Notes: generated by a model from the sequence alone, not told the origin. 64,000 nt of DNA from Trichococcus sp. K1Tr (GCF_028309625.1 NZ_JAQMHR010000003.1:248001-312000), one strand, 5' to 3'; counted from the stretch's first letter, positions 1 to 8,751 are shown. Numbers and translations are program-made.

Positions 1-37
1 ACCCAGCATTTGAGTGGAGTAGCGTATTCTTATTATT

Positions 38-51
38 TGTAAGCGCTTTTT
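38..51 (+). promoter_or_regulatory. cre-like catabolite control site
   Basis: The 14-mer TGTAAGCGCTTTTT matches the CcpA operator consensus TGWAAGCGNTNWCA at its TGTAAGCGCT core but not at the last two bases. It lies about 60 bases before the start of the citrate-type transporter gene, where CcpA binding would act on transcription. Carbon catabolite control is inferred from the match and the position only. Confidence 0.45.
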
Positions 52-113
52 AAAAAAGCTCGTTCATTTTGATGCGAGCCAACAACTCAAACGAAGAAGG
101 GACATAATTATTT

Positions 114-1481
114 ATGATATTGACATTCCTTGCGATCGCTATGATCACTATCTTTATTGTCGTACTGGCGAAAAAGAAACTTTCCATTTTTGGGGCTTTG
201 ACCTTAATCCCATTGATTTTCGGTATTATCGCTACTTTCGTGAACAAGGTGCCTTTGACGGACATGTTCGAATGGATCAAGACAGGGCTATTCTACAGCG
301 TCAATGCTGAAACAGGGAAAGTATCGATGGGGGTAATCTCTCCCGCAATCGTCATCCTGTTTGCGGTACTGTACTTCGGCGTCATGCTGAATGTCGGTCT
401 GTTCGATCCGCTGTGCGAATTTTTCATTAAAAAAGCCAAAGGCGACCCGTTGAAAGTGACGTTGGCTACTGTTTTGACTTCGCTGGTCGTAACCATGAAC
501 GGCGATACGACAACTACGATCATCATCTGTGTGGCAGCCTTCATCGAACTTTGGAAACAGATGAAGATGAACTTGCTTTACTTAGCAGTCATCATCGTCA
601 CGCCAATCGGCATCTTCAACCAATTGCCTTGGGGCGGCCCGACAATCGCGGCCAGCACAGCAATGGGCGTTGAAATCAGCACCTTGTTCGCGGCGTTGTT
701 GCCAGGGTTATTGGTTGCGGCTGTATACGCAGTCTTCATGGCCTACATCATCGGACTTAAGGAAAGAAAACGTCTGAACTTTGATCCGAAAGATGCCAAA
801 GATGTCTCACCTGAAACGATTCAAGCTATGCTTAACGCAATCCGCGATAACGAACCTGAATTAAAGAGACCTAAAATGTGGTGGTTCAACCTGGTCATGA
901 CGCTTGCGATTTTGGCGATGCTGATCATGGATATTGCCCACGGGGGAATCCTGTTCATGCTGGGAGCGGCTATCGCTTTGACTGCGAATTACCGCTCTTC
1001 CAAACTGGTTACGGAACGTTTGGATGCACTTGCTGCCGATTCTTTGGCGCCTGCCTTGGCCACTTTGGCAGCCGGTGTCTTCTCCGGAATCCTGACAGGA
1101 AGCGGAATGGCTACTGCTTTGGCGGAAGGGATCACCAAAATCATCCCTGAAGCGTTGGGTACGCATATGGCGCCGATCTATGCCATCATCTCTGCACCAG
1201 CGATCACATTCCTGCCGCAGGATGCTTTCTACTTCGGGATTGCGAGCGTAATGGCAGGCGTAATGGGCCAGTTCGGCATCACACCAGATCAGGCTGCCGT
1301 CGCTTCGATGGTAGGGCAAGCATTCCGCTTGATCAGCCCGGTCATCCCAGCCTTGTACATGCTATGCGAATACACGGAAATCAACTTTGTCGACTTCCAA
1401 AAAGGCTACATCAAGTTTGCTTGGCCTATCCTGTTCATCTACATCATCGTTTACGGCATCACAGGTGTCATGCCGCTTTAA
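114..1481 (+). CDS. CitMHS-family citrate/divalent cation symporter
   Basis: This is a 455-residue integral membrane protein made almost entirely of hydrophobic segments. It resembles the CitMHS group of the ion transporter superfamily, which takes up citrate complexed with Mg2+ or Ca2+ together with protons. The pattern TSLVVTMNGDTTTTIIIC near residues 123-140, the central hydrophilic loop around residues 215-260, and the second conserved half (SGILTGSGMATALAEG near residue 325) fit the family, as does the length. The ATG is preceded by AGAAGGG about 11 bases upstream. No citrate lyase or other citrate gene is adjacent, so the exact substrate is inferred. A terminator follows directly and a cre-like site precedes it, so the gene is probably transcribed alone under catabolite control. 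Confidence 0.8.
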   Translation: MILTFLAIAMITIFIVVLAKKKLSIFGALTLIPLIFGIIATFVNKVPLTDMFEWIKTGLFYSVNAETGKVSMGVISPAIVILFAVLYFGVMLNVGLFDPLCEFFIKKAKGDPLKVTLATVLTSLVVTMNGDTTTTIIICVAAFIELWKQMKMNLLYLAVIIVTPIGIFNQLPWGGPTIAASTAMGVEISTLFAALLPGLLVAAVYAVFMAYIIGLKERKRLNFDPKDAKDVSPETIQAMLNAIRDNEPELKRPKMWWFNLVMTLAILAMLIMDIAHGGILFMLGAAIALTANYRSSKLVTERLDALAADSLAPALATLAAGVFSGILTGSGMATALAEGITKIIPEALGTHMAPIYAIISAPAITFLPQDAFYFGIASVMAGVMGQFGITPDQAAVASMVGQAFRLISPVIPALYMLCEYTEINFVDFQKGYIKFAWPILFIYIIVYGITGVMPL

Positions 1482-1508
1482 GATGCATCAATAATCAGCT
1501 AATGAAGG

Positions 1509-1542
1509 AAAGCGTTCGGGGGATAAAGCCGAACGCTTTTTT
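1509..1542 (+). terminator. Rho-independent terminator after the CitMHS gene
   Basis: Eleven-base arms AAAGCGTTCGG and CCGAACGCTTT close a nine-base loop and run into a T tract, 27 bases after the transporter stop codon. Confidence 0.9.
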
Positions 1543-1596
1543 GTGCATTTTACTTATGTTAATTTAATAATTTTTAAAACTAACATAGTGACACTC

Positions 1597-1602
1597 TATA
1601 AT
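1597..1602 (+). promoter_or_regulatory. Probable -10 element for the HIRAN gene
   Basis: A perfect TATAAT lies in an AT-rich stretch about 60 bases before the TTG start of the next gene, just after the preceding terminator. The matching -35 is weak (TTAAAA-like), so only the -10 is called. Confidence 0.4.
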
Positions 1603-1659
1603 ATATGGTAATATTGAAGAAAGAGAGCATCGGAGTCAACGGGAAAGAAGGGTTGCCAA

Positions 1660-3660
1660 TTGGAGAATAACCAGAGCATTTTCGATACGATTTGCCGGCT
1701 GCGGGACGAACAGCCTGGCCTGCCTTATCGATTCCAGGATGAGCGGACGGCTGGGCAAAAAGATGTGCTTTATGTACTTGCATCTGAAGGGATCCCTTTT
1801 TGGCGGAAAGAGGACTTGGCGAAGGAGTGCTGCGGCATCCTCAAGGACCTCGTCAACAAAGAAGAAGCGATCCTGACAGATCCTGTCCTGCGCCATTTTC
1901 TGGAGCATTATCCGATCTGCAGTTATTTCCTGGAATTGCGCGAAAGGGTGCGCATTACTTTGGAGGCGGAATCAGGAGCGAGGGAGCGTCTTTATCACCT
2001 CGGCATGCGGCTCGCACGCAGCGGTACCGATCCGGAACAGGTGAAATTGGGCATCATCCTTTTGGGCTTCTTTCCGTATGATACGACCAAACAGATCATG
2101 CGCACACTGGGTTACCACAGCGAGTATACCTTGTATGTGCTCGAGAGCATCCAGTTCATTTTCCCTCTGCAGAACAATTTCATCTTTGAACTGGCCAAGC
2201 ACACGGTCGGTTACGGGAAGCTGGCGGCCATGTTCCTGCTGAAGCCGGTCAGGTGGGAACAGCAGCACTGGATGATGCATGAAGGCATCAAAAGCGATTT
2301 CCTCGCCAATATTTATGCCAATCTTTGCATCCAGAAAACGGATATGCGCGCCTATTTCAAAAAAACGGAGATAACGGCCGCCAATTTCACGGATTTCGCT
2401 TACCTGATCTGTTATGCGGACTACAACAATGACAGCGTGACCATCGATGCCCAACTGGACTTCCTGTATAAGTTCATCGATAAGCGCGACTATGCGGCAA
2501 GCTTCATCGATCTGGGCGCGCTCGTCAGCATCTGGTATCAGGTAGTCGACTTTTGGCAGCAGGATTACGACTTCATCAGTCAAAATGAGACGAAATACCG
2601 CCGCACCAAAACCATGTGGGATACCCGCATCGCCCGCTACGAAAAGCTGGTGCATAAAATTGAAAGTTTCCTGCACCAACCCAAATGGCGCCATATCGTT
2701 TATCAAGAAATTTCCGCCCCGAATGAATCGGATAACCTGATCATGAAAGTGCTCGTCTATCTGAACATGCATCCCGATTTTCCGGCTTTCATGGAAGTGT
2801 TGGGCAGGCAACCGTTGGGATTCAACATGCTCGATTTCTTCCTGAAGATCAATCCCGAATTCTATTTCGACGATGTCTGCGAGTACCTGGAAGCGATCCT
2901 GAACCCGGATCTCTACACGCTCCCTCTGGAAAGCGAAGAGCCGGAGAATCTGAGCGTTACGGACCTGATGCGCGCCGACGAATGGTTGCTGCGCCTGTTC
3001 GAAGTGATGAGCGAGAAGCGCAAATACAATGAAGCCTGGTGCATCCGCGGCATCCATTACCGCCATGCCGGCGTGCGCAAAAAAGCAGTGCAAGTGCTGC
3101 AACAGCACAGAAAAAAATGGTCAGACCAAGTGGAATCCGAACTCCAGATTGCGCTTGAAAAAGAGCCGAACATCAAACTGAAGCGGCAAATAGACAGACT
3201 GTTGCAGCCGGAAAATCTGAAAAACCAAAAAGAAAGCCGTTATCTGAAGGTGAAGCAGCCGCCTTTGAGCCATGCCCATACGGACAAGGAATTGCTGCAT
3301 ACGTATATCGCCGGCACGCAGTTCCATGAGCTGAGCGGCGTCGCCGATTTCCTGAAACCGGGGGACCTGCTGCAACTCGTCCGGGAGGCCGACAATGCTT
3401 ATGACGCGAATGCGATCGCCGTTGCGACGCAAGCCGGCTACATGTTAGGTTATGTGCCGCGCTCGGAGAATCCCGTCCTGGCCAGTCTGCTCGATGCCGA
3501 GGAGCGTCTTTACGCAATCCTCGAATCGCCGACAGTCGAGATGGAACGCCCGAAAATCACCATTGTCCTGAAACGCACCTTTTTCCAGGCGCAGCCGACT
3601 GAGCAGGGCCAAGGCATCATCCTGCCGTTCCCCCCGCCAAAGAAAAAGAAATACGAATAA
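1660..3660 (+). CDS. Large helical protein with C-terminal HIRAN domain
   Basis: This is a 666-residue soluble protein. Residues about 550-650 form a HIRAN domain: AGTQFH, a GD-LxLVREADNAYDANAIAV core and LGYVPRSEN are visible. In SWI2/SNF2 and other DNA-processing proteins this module recognises DNA ends or damaged DNA. The N-terminal 500 residues are helix-rich, with repeated amphipathic helices that may form a HEAT-like solenoid; I do not recognise a catalytic motif. The basic tail ends in KKKKY. Translation starts at a TTG with GAAGGG seven bases upstream. It sits alone between a terminator on each side. The molecular function is unknown; a nucleic-acid-linked role is inferred only from HIRAN. 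Confidence 0.7.
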   Translation: MENNQSIFDTICRLRDEQPGLPYRFQDERTAGQKDVLYVLASEGIPFWRKEDLAKECCGILKDLVNKEEAILTDPVLRHFLEHYPICSYFLELRERVRITLEAESGARERLYHLGMRLARSGTDPEQVKLGIILLGFFPYDTTKQIMRTLGYHSEYTLYVLESIQFIFPLQNNFIFELAKHTVGYGKLAAMFLLKPVRWEQQHWMMHEGIKSDFLANIYANLCIQKTDMRAYFKKTEITAANFTDFAYLICYADYNNDSVTIDAQLDFLYKFIDKRDYAASFIDLGALVSIWYQVVDFWQQDYDFISQNETKYRRTKTMWDTRIARYEKLVHKIESFLHQPKWRHIVYQEISAPNESDNLIMKVLVYLNMHPDFPAFMEVLGRQPLGFNMLDFFLKINPEFYFDDVCEYLEAILNPDLYTLPLESEEPENLSVTDLMRADEWLLRLFEVMSEKRKYNEAWCIRGIHYRHAGVRKKAVQVLQQHRKKWSDQVESELQIALEKEPNIKLKRQIDRLLQPENLKNQKESRYLKVKQPPLSHAHTDKELLHTYIAGTQFHELSGVADFLKPGDLLQLVREADNAYDANAIAVATQAGYMLGYVPRSENPVLASLLDAEERLYAILESPTVEMERPKITIVLKRTFFQAQPTEQGQGIILPFPPPKKKKYE

Positions 3661-3676
3661 GAAGAAAAACGGAACA

Positions 3677-3713
3677 AAGAGGAACACCGAAAGAACAGGG
3701 TGTTCCTCTTTTT
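3677..3713 (+). terminator. Rho-independent terminator after the HIRAN gene
   Basis: Arms AAAGAGGAACACC and GGTGTTCCTCTTT flank a short loop and end in a T run, about 20 bases after the stop codon. Confidence 0.9.
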
Positions 3714-3795
3714 GCGCGGAAATGAACTTGACTATTTTCGCGGATAGTCGAAAATGGGAAGAGAGCGTTAAATTGACAGAAGGGAGAGTAAATAT

Positions 3796-4299
3796 ATGAA
3801 TTTTGGGAAACTGTTGGGTACATTGATCGTGGCATTCATCGGAGGCTGGGCAGGGATCCGCTTCCGCGTGCCGGCTGGGGGGATGATCGGTTCACTGGTC
3901 GCAGTCGCCATCTATAATTATTTTTCGCAGATGGGCTATATGCCCGCCAATCTGAAGATCATCGGCCAGATCATCATCGGCGGAACCATCGGCATGAACT
4001 TCACGAAGAGCAGCTTGGCCGAGATGAAACAGGTATTTTTCCCTGCCGTCACTTCGGTCCTGATTTTGTTGACGGTCGGAGTGATTGCAGGCTATATCCT
4101 GCATAAAGTGGCCGGAATCGATCTGATCACGGCCTTGCTGGGGACTTCACCGGGTGGATTGACGGACATGACCATCCTGGCGGCGGCTTTTGAGGCGGAC
4201 ACGATCATCGTCTCCTCCATCCATCTCGTCCGGCTCTTCTCGGTCATCCTGTTGATGCCGATTTTTGTCCGGATCATCAGCACGTACATCAACAAGTAA
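3796..4299 (+). CDS. AbrB-like membrane protein, single repeat
   Basis: This 167-residue membrane protein carries the glycine-rich repeat of the membrane AbrB (AbrB_dup) family: an N-terminal helix ending in RVPAGGMIGSLVAVA, then GQIIIGGTIGMNFT, and LLGTSPGGLTDMTILA followed by a C-terminal helix. Most family members have about 350 residues with two such repeats. This protein has one copy, so it would have to dimerise to resemble the full form. It is unrelated to the DNA-binding AbrB of Bacillus. The start has GGGAGAG upstream at good spacing. The substrate is not known. It converges on degV across a shared terminator. Confidence 0.65.
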   Translation: MNFGKLLGTLIVAFIGGWAGIRFRVPAGGMIGSLVAVAIYNYFSQMGYMPANLKIIGQIIIGGTIGMNFTKSSLAEMKQVFFPAVTSVLILLTVGVIAGYILHKVAGIDLITALLGTSPGGLTDMTILAAAFEADTIIVSSIHLVRLFSVILLMPIFVRIISTYINK

Positions 4300-4308
4300 G
4301 CAAAAAAA

Positions 4309-4357
4309 AGTGGGGCGGAAAATCCGAATCGGATTCTCCGCCTCACTATTTTTTTGT
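4309..4357. terminator. Bidirectional terminator between the AbrB-like gene and degV
   Basis: A long stem (AGTGGGGCGGA... paired with ...TCCGCCTCACT, with inner AATCCGA/GGATT pairing) has an A tract on its left and a T tract on its right. It can therefore stop transcription of both convergent genes. Confidence 0.85.
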
Positions 4358-4367
4358 ACAAATGCAC

Positions 4368-5222
4368 TTATTCGTATTTCTTCAGGAAGAACAATCCTAG
4401 CGTCCCAAGTCCGGTATGCGAGCTGATCGTGGAACCGATCGTATTCACATAGACGCGGCGCGGATGGAAATGCTCTTCGATGTATTGACGCATTTCTTCG
4501 ACTGCTTCGGCATCGTCGCTATGGCAAAGGAAGACATTTTGTTCCTGAATCATATCCGCTTCATCGCGCAAGCGTTCATACATCCGATTCAGGACCTTTT
4601 TGCGCCCGCGCAGTTTTTCGACGGGTACCAATTCACCCTTGATGACTTCCAATAACGGTTGGATATTCAGCAATCCCCCAAAAAAGGCGCTGGATTTCGA
4701 AAGTCGTCCGCCTTCGGCAAGATAATTCAGATCCTTGACCGTAAACAGAGACACGACGTTGGCAGCCGTGAAACGGACACGCGATTCGATCTCATCCAAA
4801 GTAAAACCGGCCTCGCGCATTTCGATCGCTTCGACGACGGACAAGCCTTCACCGACGGAGGCGCTCATGGAGTCGACCAACCGCAGATCGAAGTCCGGGA
4901 ACTCCTCTTTCAGTTGCTGGTAAGCCAAGTTGGCTGCTTGGTAGGTGCCGGACAGCTTGGCGGAAAGGGAAATGTAGATGCCCGATTCGCCGGCTTCGGC
5001 CGCTTTCCGGAAACCGGAAAGGAATTTTTCCAAGGACACTTGGCTCGTTTTCGGGTGACCGCCGCGTGCGATCATTTCATAGACTTTGTCGGCTTGGATG
5101 TCGATCATGTCTTCGTATTCGCCGGTATCCAGCAAAGTGGTCAACGGGAAGACTTCCACATCATTTTCCTGCAGATAGGCATAGGCCAGATCACAAGCAC
5201 TATCGGTAAATATTTTCATCAT
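4368..5222 (-). CDS. DegV family fatty-acid-binding protein
   Basis: The protein has about 284 residues and the DegV/FakB fold that binds one fatty acid and presents it to the kinase FakA for phosphorylation and use in phospholipid synthesis. Family motifs are visible: KIFTDSACDL at the N-terminus, SLSAKLSGTYQAA and VDSMSASVGEG in the middle, and NIQPLLEVIKGE later. An in-frame start 10 codons upstream is possible, but AGGAGG lies five bases before the ATG chosen here (a second ATG follows directly), which decides the start. No fakA lies nearby. Which fatty acids it binds cannot be read from the sequence. Confidence 0.85.
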   Translation of the reverse strand: MMKIFTDSACDLAYAYLQENDVEVFPLTTLLDTGEYEDMIDIQADKVYEMIARGGHPKTSQVSLEKFLSGFRKAAEAGESGIYISLSAKLSGTYQAANLAYQQLKEEFPDFDLRLVDSMSASVGEGLSVVEAIEMREAGFTLDEIESRVRFTAANVVSLFTVKDLNYLAEGGRLSKSSAFFGGLLNIQPLLEVIKGELVPVEKLRGRKKVLNRMYERLRDEADMIQEQNVFLCHSDDAEAVEEMRQYIEEHFHPRRVYVNTIGSTISSHTGLGTLGLFFLKKYE

Positions 5223-5358
5223 AAACGCCTCCTCTAGCGCGAGTTCTATCACGGGATATTCCGTGGACTACTCTACAGTATAGCACGTTTCCTCCATTTG
5301 GAAAATTTCAGCGCTACGGCTTCATGGAGTGGGACGAAGCGGATGGCGTAAAAGTCGG

Positions 5359-7143
5359 TCAATCGTTCAGTTCGCCCAGTTCCTCCTTGATCAGCAATGC
5401 AGTCTTTTCCGGGATGCCCAGCGCTTTGATGTCTTCGTAGCTGGCTTCGCGGATGTTCTTCATCGTTTTGAAATGCTTCAGGATCTTCGTGCGGGTTTTC
5501 GGTCCGACGCCGTCGATCTGGTCCAACTGCGAAGCGATGCTGTTCTTGGCGCGCACTTGGCGATGGAAGGTGATCGCGAAGCGGTGGACCTCTTCCTGGA
5601 TCCTCTGCACAAGATGGAAGGCCTGGCTGTTCGGACTGAGCTCCACGATTTCATCCTTCTCGCCGAAGATGAGCGAGGAGGTCTTGTGCTTCGTGTCCTT
5701 GACCATGCCCGCCACCGGGATGTCCAGTCCGAGCTCGTCCTCAAGCACTTCCTTGGCGGCATGCACCTGGACTTTACCGCCGTCCATCAGGATCAGGTCC
5801 GGCATGGCGCGGCCTTCGCGCAGCAGACGGCTGTAGCGGCGACGGATGACTTCCTGCGTCGTCGCGAATTCGTTGCTGCCTTCGACCGTTTTGACTTTGT
5901 ATTTCCGGTAGTTTTTGCGTTCAGGCTTGCCGTCCCTGTAGACGACCATAGCCGAGACCGGATTGGTTCCTTGGATGTTCGAATGGTCGAACGACTCGAT
6001 AATTTCCAGATATTCGATGCCGAGCGCCTCGGAAAGTTCCTGGATGGCGCCGACTGTCTTGTGGGTGTCGCGCTCGATCAGCATGAACTTTTCCGTCAGC
6101 GCCAGTTCGCTGTTCGTGATCGCCAGTTCGAGGATGCTGCGCTTGCTGCCGCGGACAGGGGTGTGCACTTTCGTTCCCAGCGCTTCCTGCAGCAGCTCCG
6201 TGTCGACGCCTTTCGGTACGAGCACTTCCTGCGGCAGGATGTGATTGGGGTCCTGATAGAACTGCATGATGAAGGAAGCCAGCTCTTCCTCCGGCGTATC
6301 GTAGCAAGGGAAAAGGGCGGCTTCGCGCTTGATGATCGAGGACTGGCGCAACAGGAAGACCTGGATCGACAACCAGCCTTTGTCCATATGGAAGGCGAAG
6401 ACGTCGCGGTTCGTGTAGTCGCGGGACATGACCGTCTGTTTTTCGACGGTCGCCTCGATGTAGCTGATCTGATCGCGGTAATCGGCAGCCTGTTCGAAAT
6501 TCAGGCTGTCGGCGGCACGGTGCATTTTTTCCCGCAGATCCTTTTTGATGTCCTTGACCTCGCCGTTCAGGAACGCGGCAATCCGCTTGATCTGGGCATC
6601 GTATTCCTCTTTTGAAACTTCGTGGTCGCAGCAGCCGATGCATTGGCCCATATGGTAATAAAGGCAGGCGCGTTTGGAATTTTTGGCGCACTTGCGCAGC
6701 GGGTAGATCTTCTGGATGAACTCCTGCGTCTCCGTCGCCGCGTAGACGTGCGGATAGGGGCCGAAGTAGAGGCCGCCGTCATCCTCGACCGTCGAAGTGA
6801 TGATGAGCTGCGGATCCTTTTCGTTCGTGACCTTCAGATAAGGATACATCGTCCCTTGCTTCAGCTTGATGTTGTATTTGGGCTGGTAACGCTTGATCAA
6901 GTTGATTTCCAGCAGCAGCGATTCTTTGTTCGTTTTGGTGACGATTGTTTCGAAACGGTCGATGTCCTCGACCAACAGCTGCGTCTTGCCTTCGTGCCTG
7001 CTGTGGAAGTAGGATTTCACGCGGTTCTTCAAATTTTTGGCTTTGCCGATGTAGATGATTTCGTCATCCTTGTCCCGCATAATGTAGCAGCCGGGCAAGT
7101 CGGGCAGCAGCGCCAATTTTTGGTTGATTTCTTCTCTGCTCAT
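5359..7143 (-). CDS. uvrC: Excinuclease ABC subunit C
   Basis: UvrC makes both incisions in nucleotide excision repair after UvrA and UvrB locate the lesion. The 594-residue product has the full expected layout. A GIY-YIG nuclease domain lies at the N-terminus (PGCYIMRDKDDEIIYIGKAKNLKNR), followed by a cysteine cluster (CLYYHMGQCIGCC near residues 165-175), a UVR motif (LNFEQAADYRDQI), the RNase H-like nuclease half (YLEIIESFDHSNIQGTNPV and LILMDGGKVQ), and a C-terminal helix-hairpin-helix pair (LDQIDGVGPKTRTKILKHF). The ATG chosen has AAAGGA nine bases upstream; an in-frame TTG three codons earlier would overlap that site. A LexA/DinR-like box lies in the promoter region, suggesting SOS induction. 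Confidence 0.95.
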   Translation of the reverse strand: MSREEINQKLALLPDLPGCYIMRDKDDEIIYIGKAKNLKNRVKSYFHSRHEGKTQLLVEDIDRFETIVTKTNKESLLLEINLIKRYQPKYNIKLKQGTMYPYLKVTNEKDPQLIITSTVEDDGGLYFGPYPHVYAATETQEFIQKIYPLRKCAKNSKRACLYYHMGQCIGCCDHEVSKEEYDAQIKRIAAFLNGEVKDIKKDLREKMHRAADSLNFEQAADYRDQISYIEATVEKQTVMSRDYTNRDVFAFHMDKGWLSIQVFLLRQSSIIKREAALFPCYDTPEEELASFIMQFYQDPNHILPQEVLVPKGVDTELLQEALGTKVHTPVRGSKRSILELAITNSELALTEKFMLIERDTHKTVGAIQELSEALGIEYLEIIESFDHSNIQGTNPVSAMVVYRDGKPERKNYRKYKVKTVEGSNEFATTQEVIRRRYSRLLREGRAMPDLILMDGGKVQVHAAKEVLEDELGLDIPVAGMVKDTKHKTSSLIFGEKDEIVELSPNSQAFHLVQRIQEEVHRFAITFHRQVRAKNSIASQLDQIDGVGPKTRTKILKHFKTMKNIREASYEDIKALGIPEKTALLIKEELGELND

Positions 7144-7190
7144 CCGTTTCAATCCTTTTACTTTTTGTTAATTATAGTATAACATGGATG

Positions 7191-7204
7191 GAAACATACG
7201 TTCA
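7191..7204 (-). promoter_or_regulatory. LexA (DinR)-like SOS box upstream of uvrC
   Basis: Read on the minus strand the site is TGAACGTATGTTTC. It matches 13 of 14 positions of the Bacillus LexA/DinR consensus CGAACRNRYGTTYC. It lies just upstream of TATACT/TATAAT-like -10 sequences that precede uvrC, a position suited to repression. It is also within 100 bases of the divergent MFS gene, so it could affect that gene as well. Confidence 0.55.
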
Positions 7205-7287
7205 GCCGTTTGATTCCGAAAAGGACGGCAAACGCAGTCATTTTGGGGGACACATCACCGTCCCCGCAACAAGGAAGTGCAAACAGT

Positions 7288-8529
7288 GTGATCAACAAAA
7301 TGAAATATGAAAAGTGGCAGCGTCAAACCGCGCTCTTTTTGGGCAGTCAGACGATTTCCCTGTTCGGCTCGTCGCTTGTCCAATACGCGATATTCTGGTA
7401 CCTGACCTTGGAAACAAAATCCGGCGTCATCATGACCTTATCGACCATCTTCGGCTTTCTGCCGACTTTCTTCATCTCGCCGTTCGCCGGGGTGTGGGCC
7501 GACCGCTATAACCGGAAACGCCTGATCGTCCTTTCCGACGGCATCACCGCGCTCTCGACCTTGGTGCTGGTCCTGCTGTTCTTGGCGGGGCAGCGTTCCA
7601 TCTGGATCCTGTTGGCGACCTCGGCCATCCGCGCAGTCGGGGCGGGCATCCAGATGCCGGCGGTCGGCGCCATCCTGCCGCAGATTGTGCTGGAAAAGGA
7701 ATTGACCCGGATCAACGGGCTCAACGGCAGCATCCAGGCTGTCGTCATGCTGGTTTCACCGATGATCAGCGGTGCTTTGTACCAATTTGCGCCGATGGAG
7801 GGCATTTTCCTGATTGATATCGTGACAGCTGCATTGGCGATCGCCATCCTTGTGTTCTTTCTGAAAGTCCCTACGCATGCAAAAGCCAGCCATGAACAAG
7901 TCAGCAATTACCTGCAGGACATGAAGCTCGGCTTCCGTTACATCCAAAACCACGCCTTCATCAAAAGGCTGTTCCTGTATTTTTCCTTGGCTTTCCTGAT
8001 GGCCGCTCCGGTGTCGTTCCTGTCACCGCTGCAGGTGGCGCGCTCATTCGGCGAGGACGTTTGGCGCTTGACGGCGATCGAAATCGCCTTTTCCATCGGG
8101 ATGATAGGCGGTGGCCTCTGGATCGCGTCATGGGGCGGCTTCAAGAACCGGATCCATTCCATCGCTTTTGCAATCGGGGCCATGGGTTTGTGCACTTTTG
8201 GGATGGGCGTCATCCCGAATTTCTGGATTTACCTTTTCCTGATGGGTCTCGTCGGTCTCGTTATCCCGCTCCTGAACGCTCCGAGCATGACGCTGCTGCA
8301 GGAAAAGGTCGAGGAAGATTTCCTTGGCCGCGTCTTCGGCGTCCAAAGCATGGTCTCTAGTTCGATGATGCCGCTGGGGATGCTGATCTTCGGACCGCTG
8401 GCGGACCGGATGGCGATCGAAATCCTGATGGCCGTATCGGGCGTGTTCCTGATGGTCGTGGCATTCTTTGCCATCCGCGACCGGGTCCTGCTGGAAGCCG
8501 GCAAGCCGGAACCTTCGGACGGAGAATAA
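7288..8529 (+). CDS. MFS exporter, DHA3 (macrolide-efflux-like) type
   Basis: The product is a 12-helix major facilitator superfamily transporter of about 413 residues. The loop after helix 2 carries motif A in the form GVWADRYNRKR, and the opening FLGSQTISLFGSSLVQYAIFWYLTLET is typical of the DHA3 branch that includes MefA-type drug exporters. Substrate specificity cannot be inferred and no resistance is shown. I place the start at a GTG with AAGGAAG ten bases upstream; an ATG four codons later is the alternative, and a longer reading frame to the left has no ribosome site. The gene is divergent from uvrC and ends at a good terminator. Confidence 0.8.
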   Translation: MINKMKYEKWQRQTALFLGSQTISLFGSSLVQYAIFWYLTLETKSGVIMTLSTIFGFLPTFFISPFAGVWADRYNRKRLIVLSDGITALSTLVLVLLFLAGQRSIWILLATSAIRAVGAGIQMPAVGAILPQIVLEKELTRINGLNGSIQAVVMLVSPMISGALYQFAPMEGIFLIDIVTAALAIAILVFFLKVPTHAKASHEQVSNYLQDMKLGFRYIQNHAFIKRLFLYFSLAFLMAAPVSFLSPLQVARSFGEDVWRLTAIEIAFSIGMIGGGLWIASWGGFKNRIHSIAFAIGAMGLCTFGMGVIPNFWIYLFLMGLVGLVIPLLNAPSMTLLQEKVEEDFLGRVFGVQSMVSSSMMPLGMLIFGPLADRMAIEILMAVSGVFLMVVAFFAIRDRVLLEAGKPEPSDGE

Positions 8530-8547
8530 TAATGAAGCTAAAGACTG

Positions 8548-8575
8548 GAGCTGCCGCATTGGGCAGCTCTTTTTT
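8548..8575 (+). terminator. Rho-independent terminator after the MFS gene
   Basis: GAGCTGCC and GGCAGCTC pair across a short loop and run into six Ts, about 20 bases after the stop codon. Confidence 0.9.
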
Positions 8576-8579
8576 GTGG

Positions 8580-8661
8580 TTGTCCGATATTTTATAGTTA
8601 TCGGACAAGCAGTGCTCCAAGTGCGACGCGGTTGTCCAATATTTTGCGTTTATCGGACAAC
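8580..8661. repeat. Two tandem copies of a 29-31 bp palindrome
   Basis: The first copy pairs TTGTCCGATA with TATCGGACAA across a nine-base loop. The second, about 50 bases on, pairs GTTGTCCAATA with TATCGGACAAC across another nine-base loop, with one mismatch. The copies share arm sequence and loop length but neither ends in a T tract, so they do not look like ordinary terminators. They lie between the MFS gene and the convergent ribonucleotide reductase gene. Confidence 0.7.
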
Positions 8662-8708
8662 CGAAGCGCAAGACGAGCAGTAAAGCACGATTGTCGGCAA
8701 ACCACAAA

Positions 8709-8740
8709 GAAGAACCCGTCCAAAATCAGACGGGTTCTTC
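8709..8740 (-). terminator. Terminator after the class II ribonucleotide reductase gene
   Basis: Twelve-base arms GAAGAACCCGTC and GACGGGTTCTTC enclose an eight-base loop just beyond the stop codon. On the minus strand the stem is followed by TTTGTGGTTT, a moderate T tract. Confidence 0.8.
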
Positions 8741-8751
8741 ATTTGATTAGT

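Noticed and set aside
1972-3108. 378-codon minus-strand frame opposite the HIRAN gene
   Set aside because: It lies wholly inside the real gene, is H/Q/I-rich and has no start signals.
5329-6615. Long + strand open frame opposite uvrC
   Set aside because: It is a mirror of the uvrC codons in GC-rich DNA, has no ribosome site and gives a low-complexity F/D/V-rich product.
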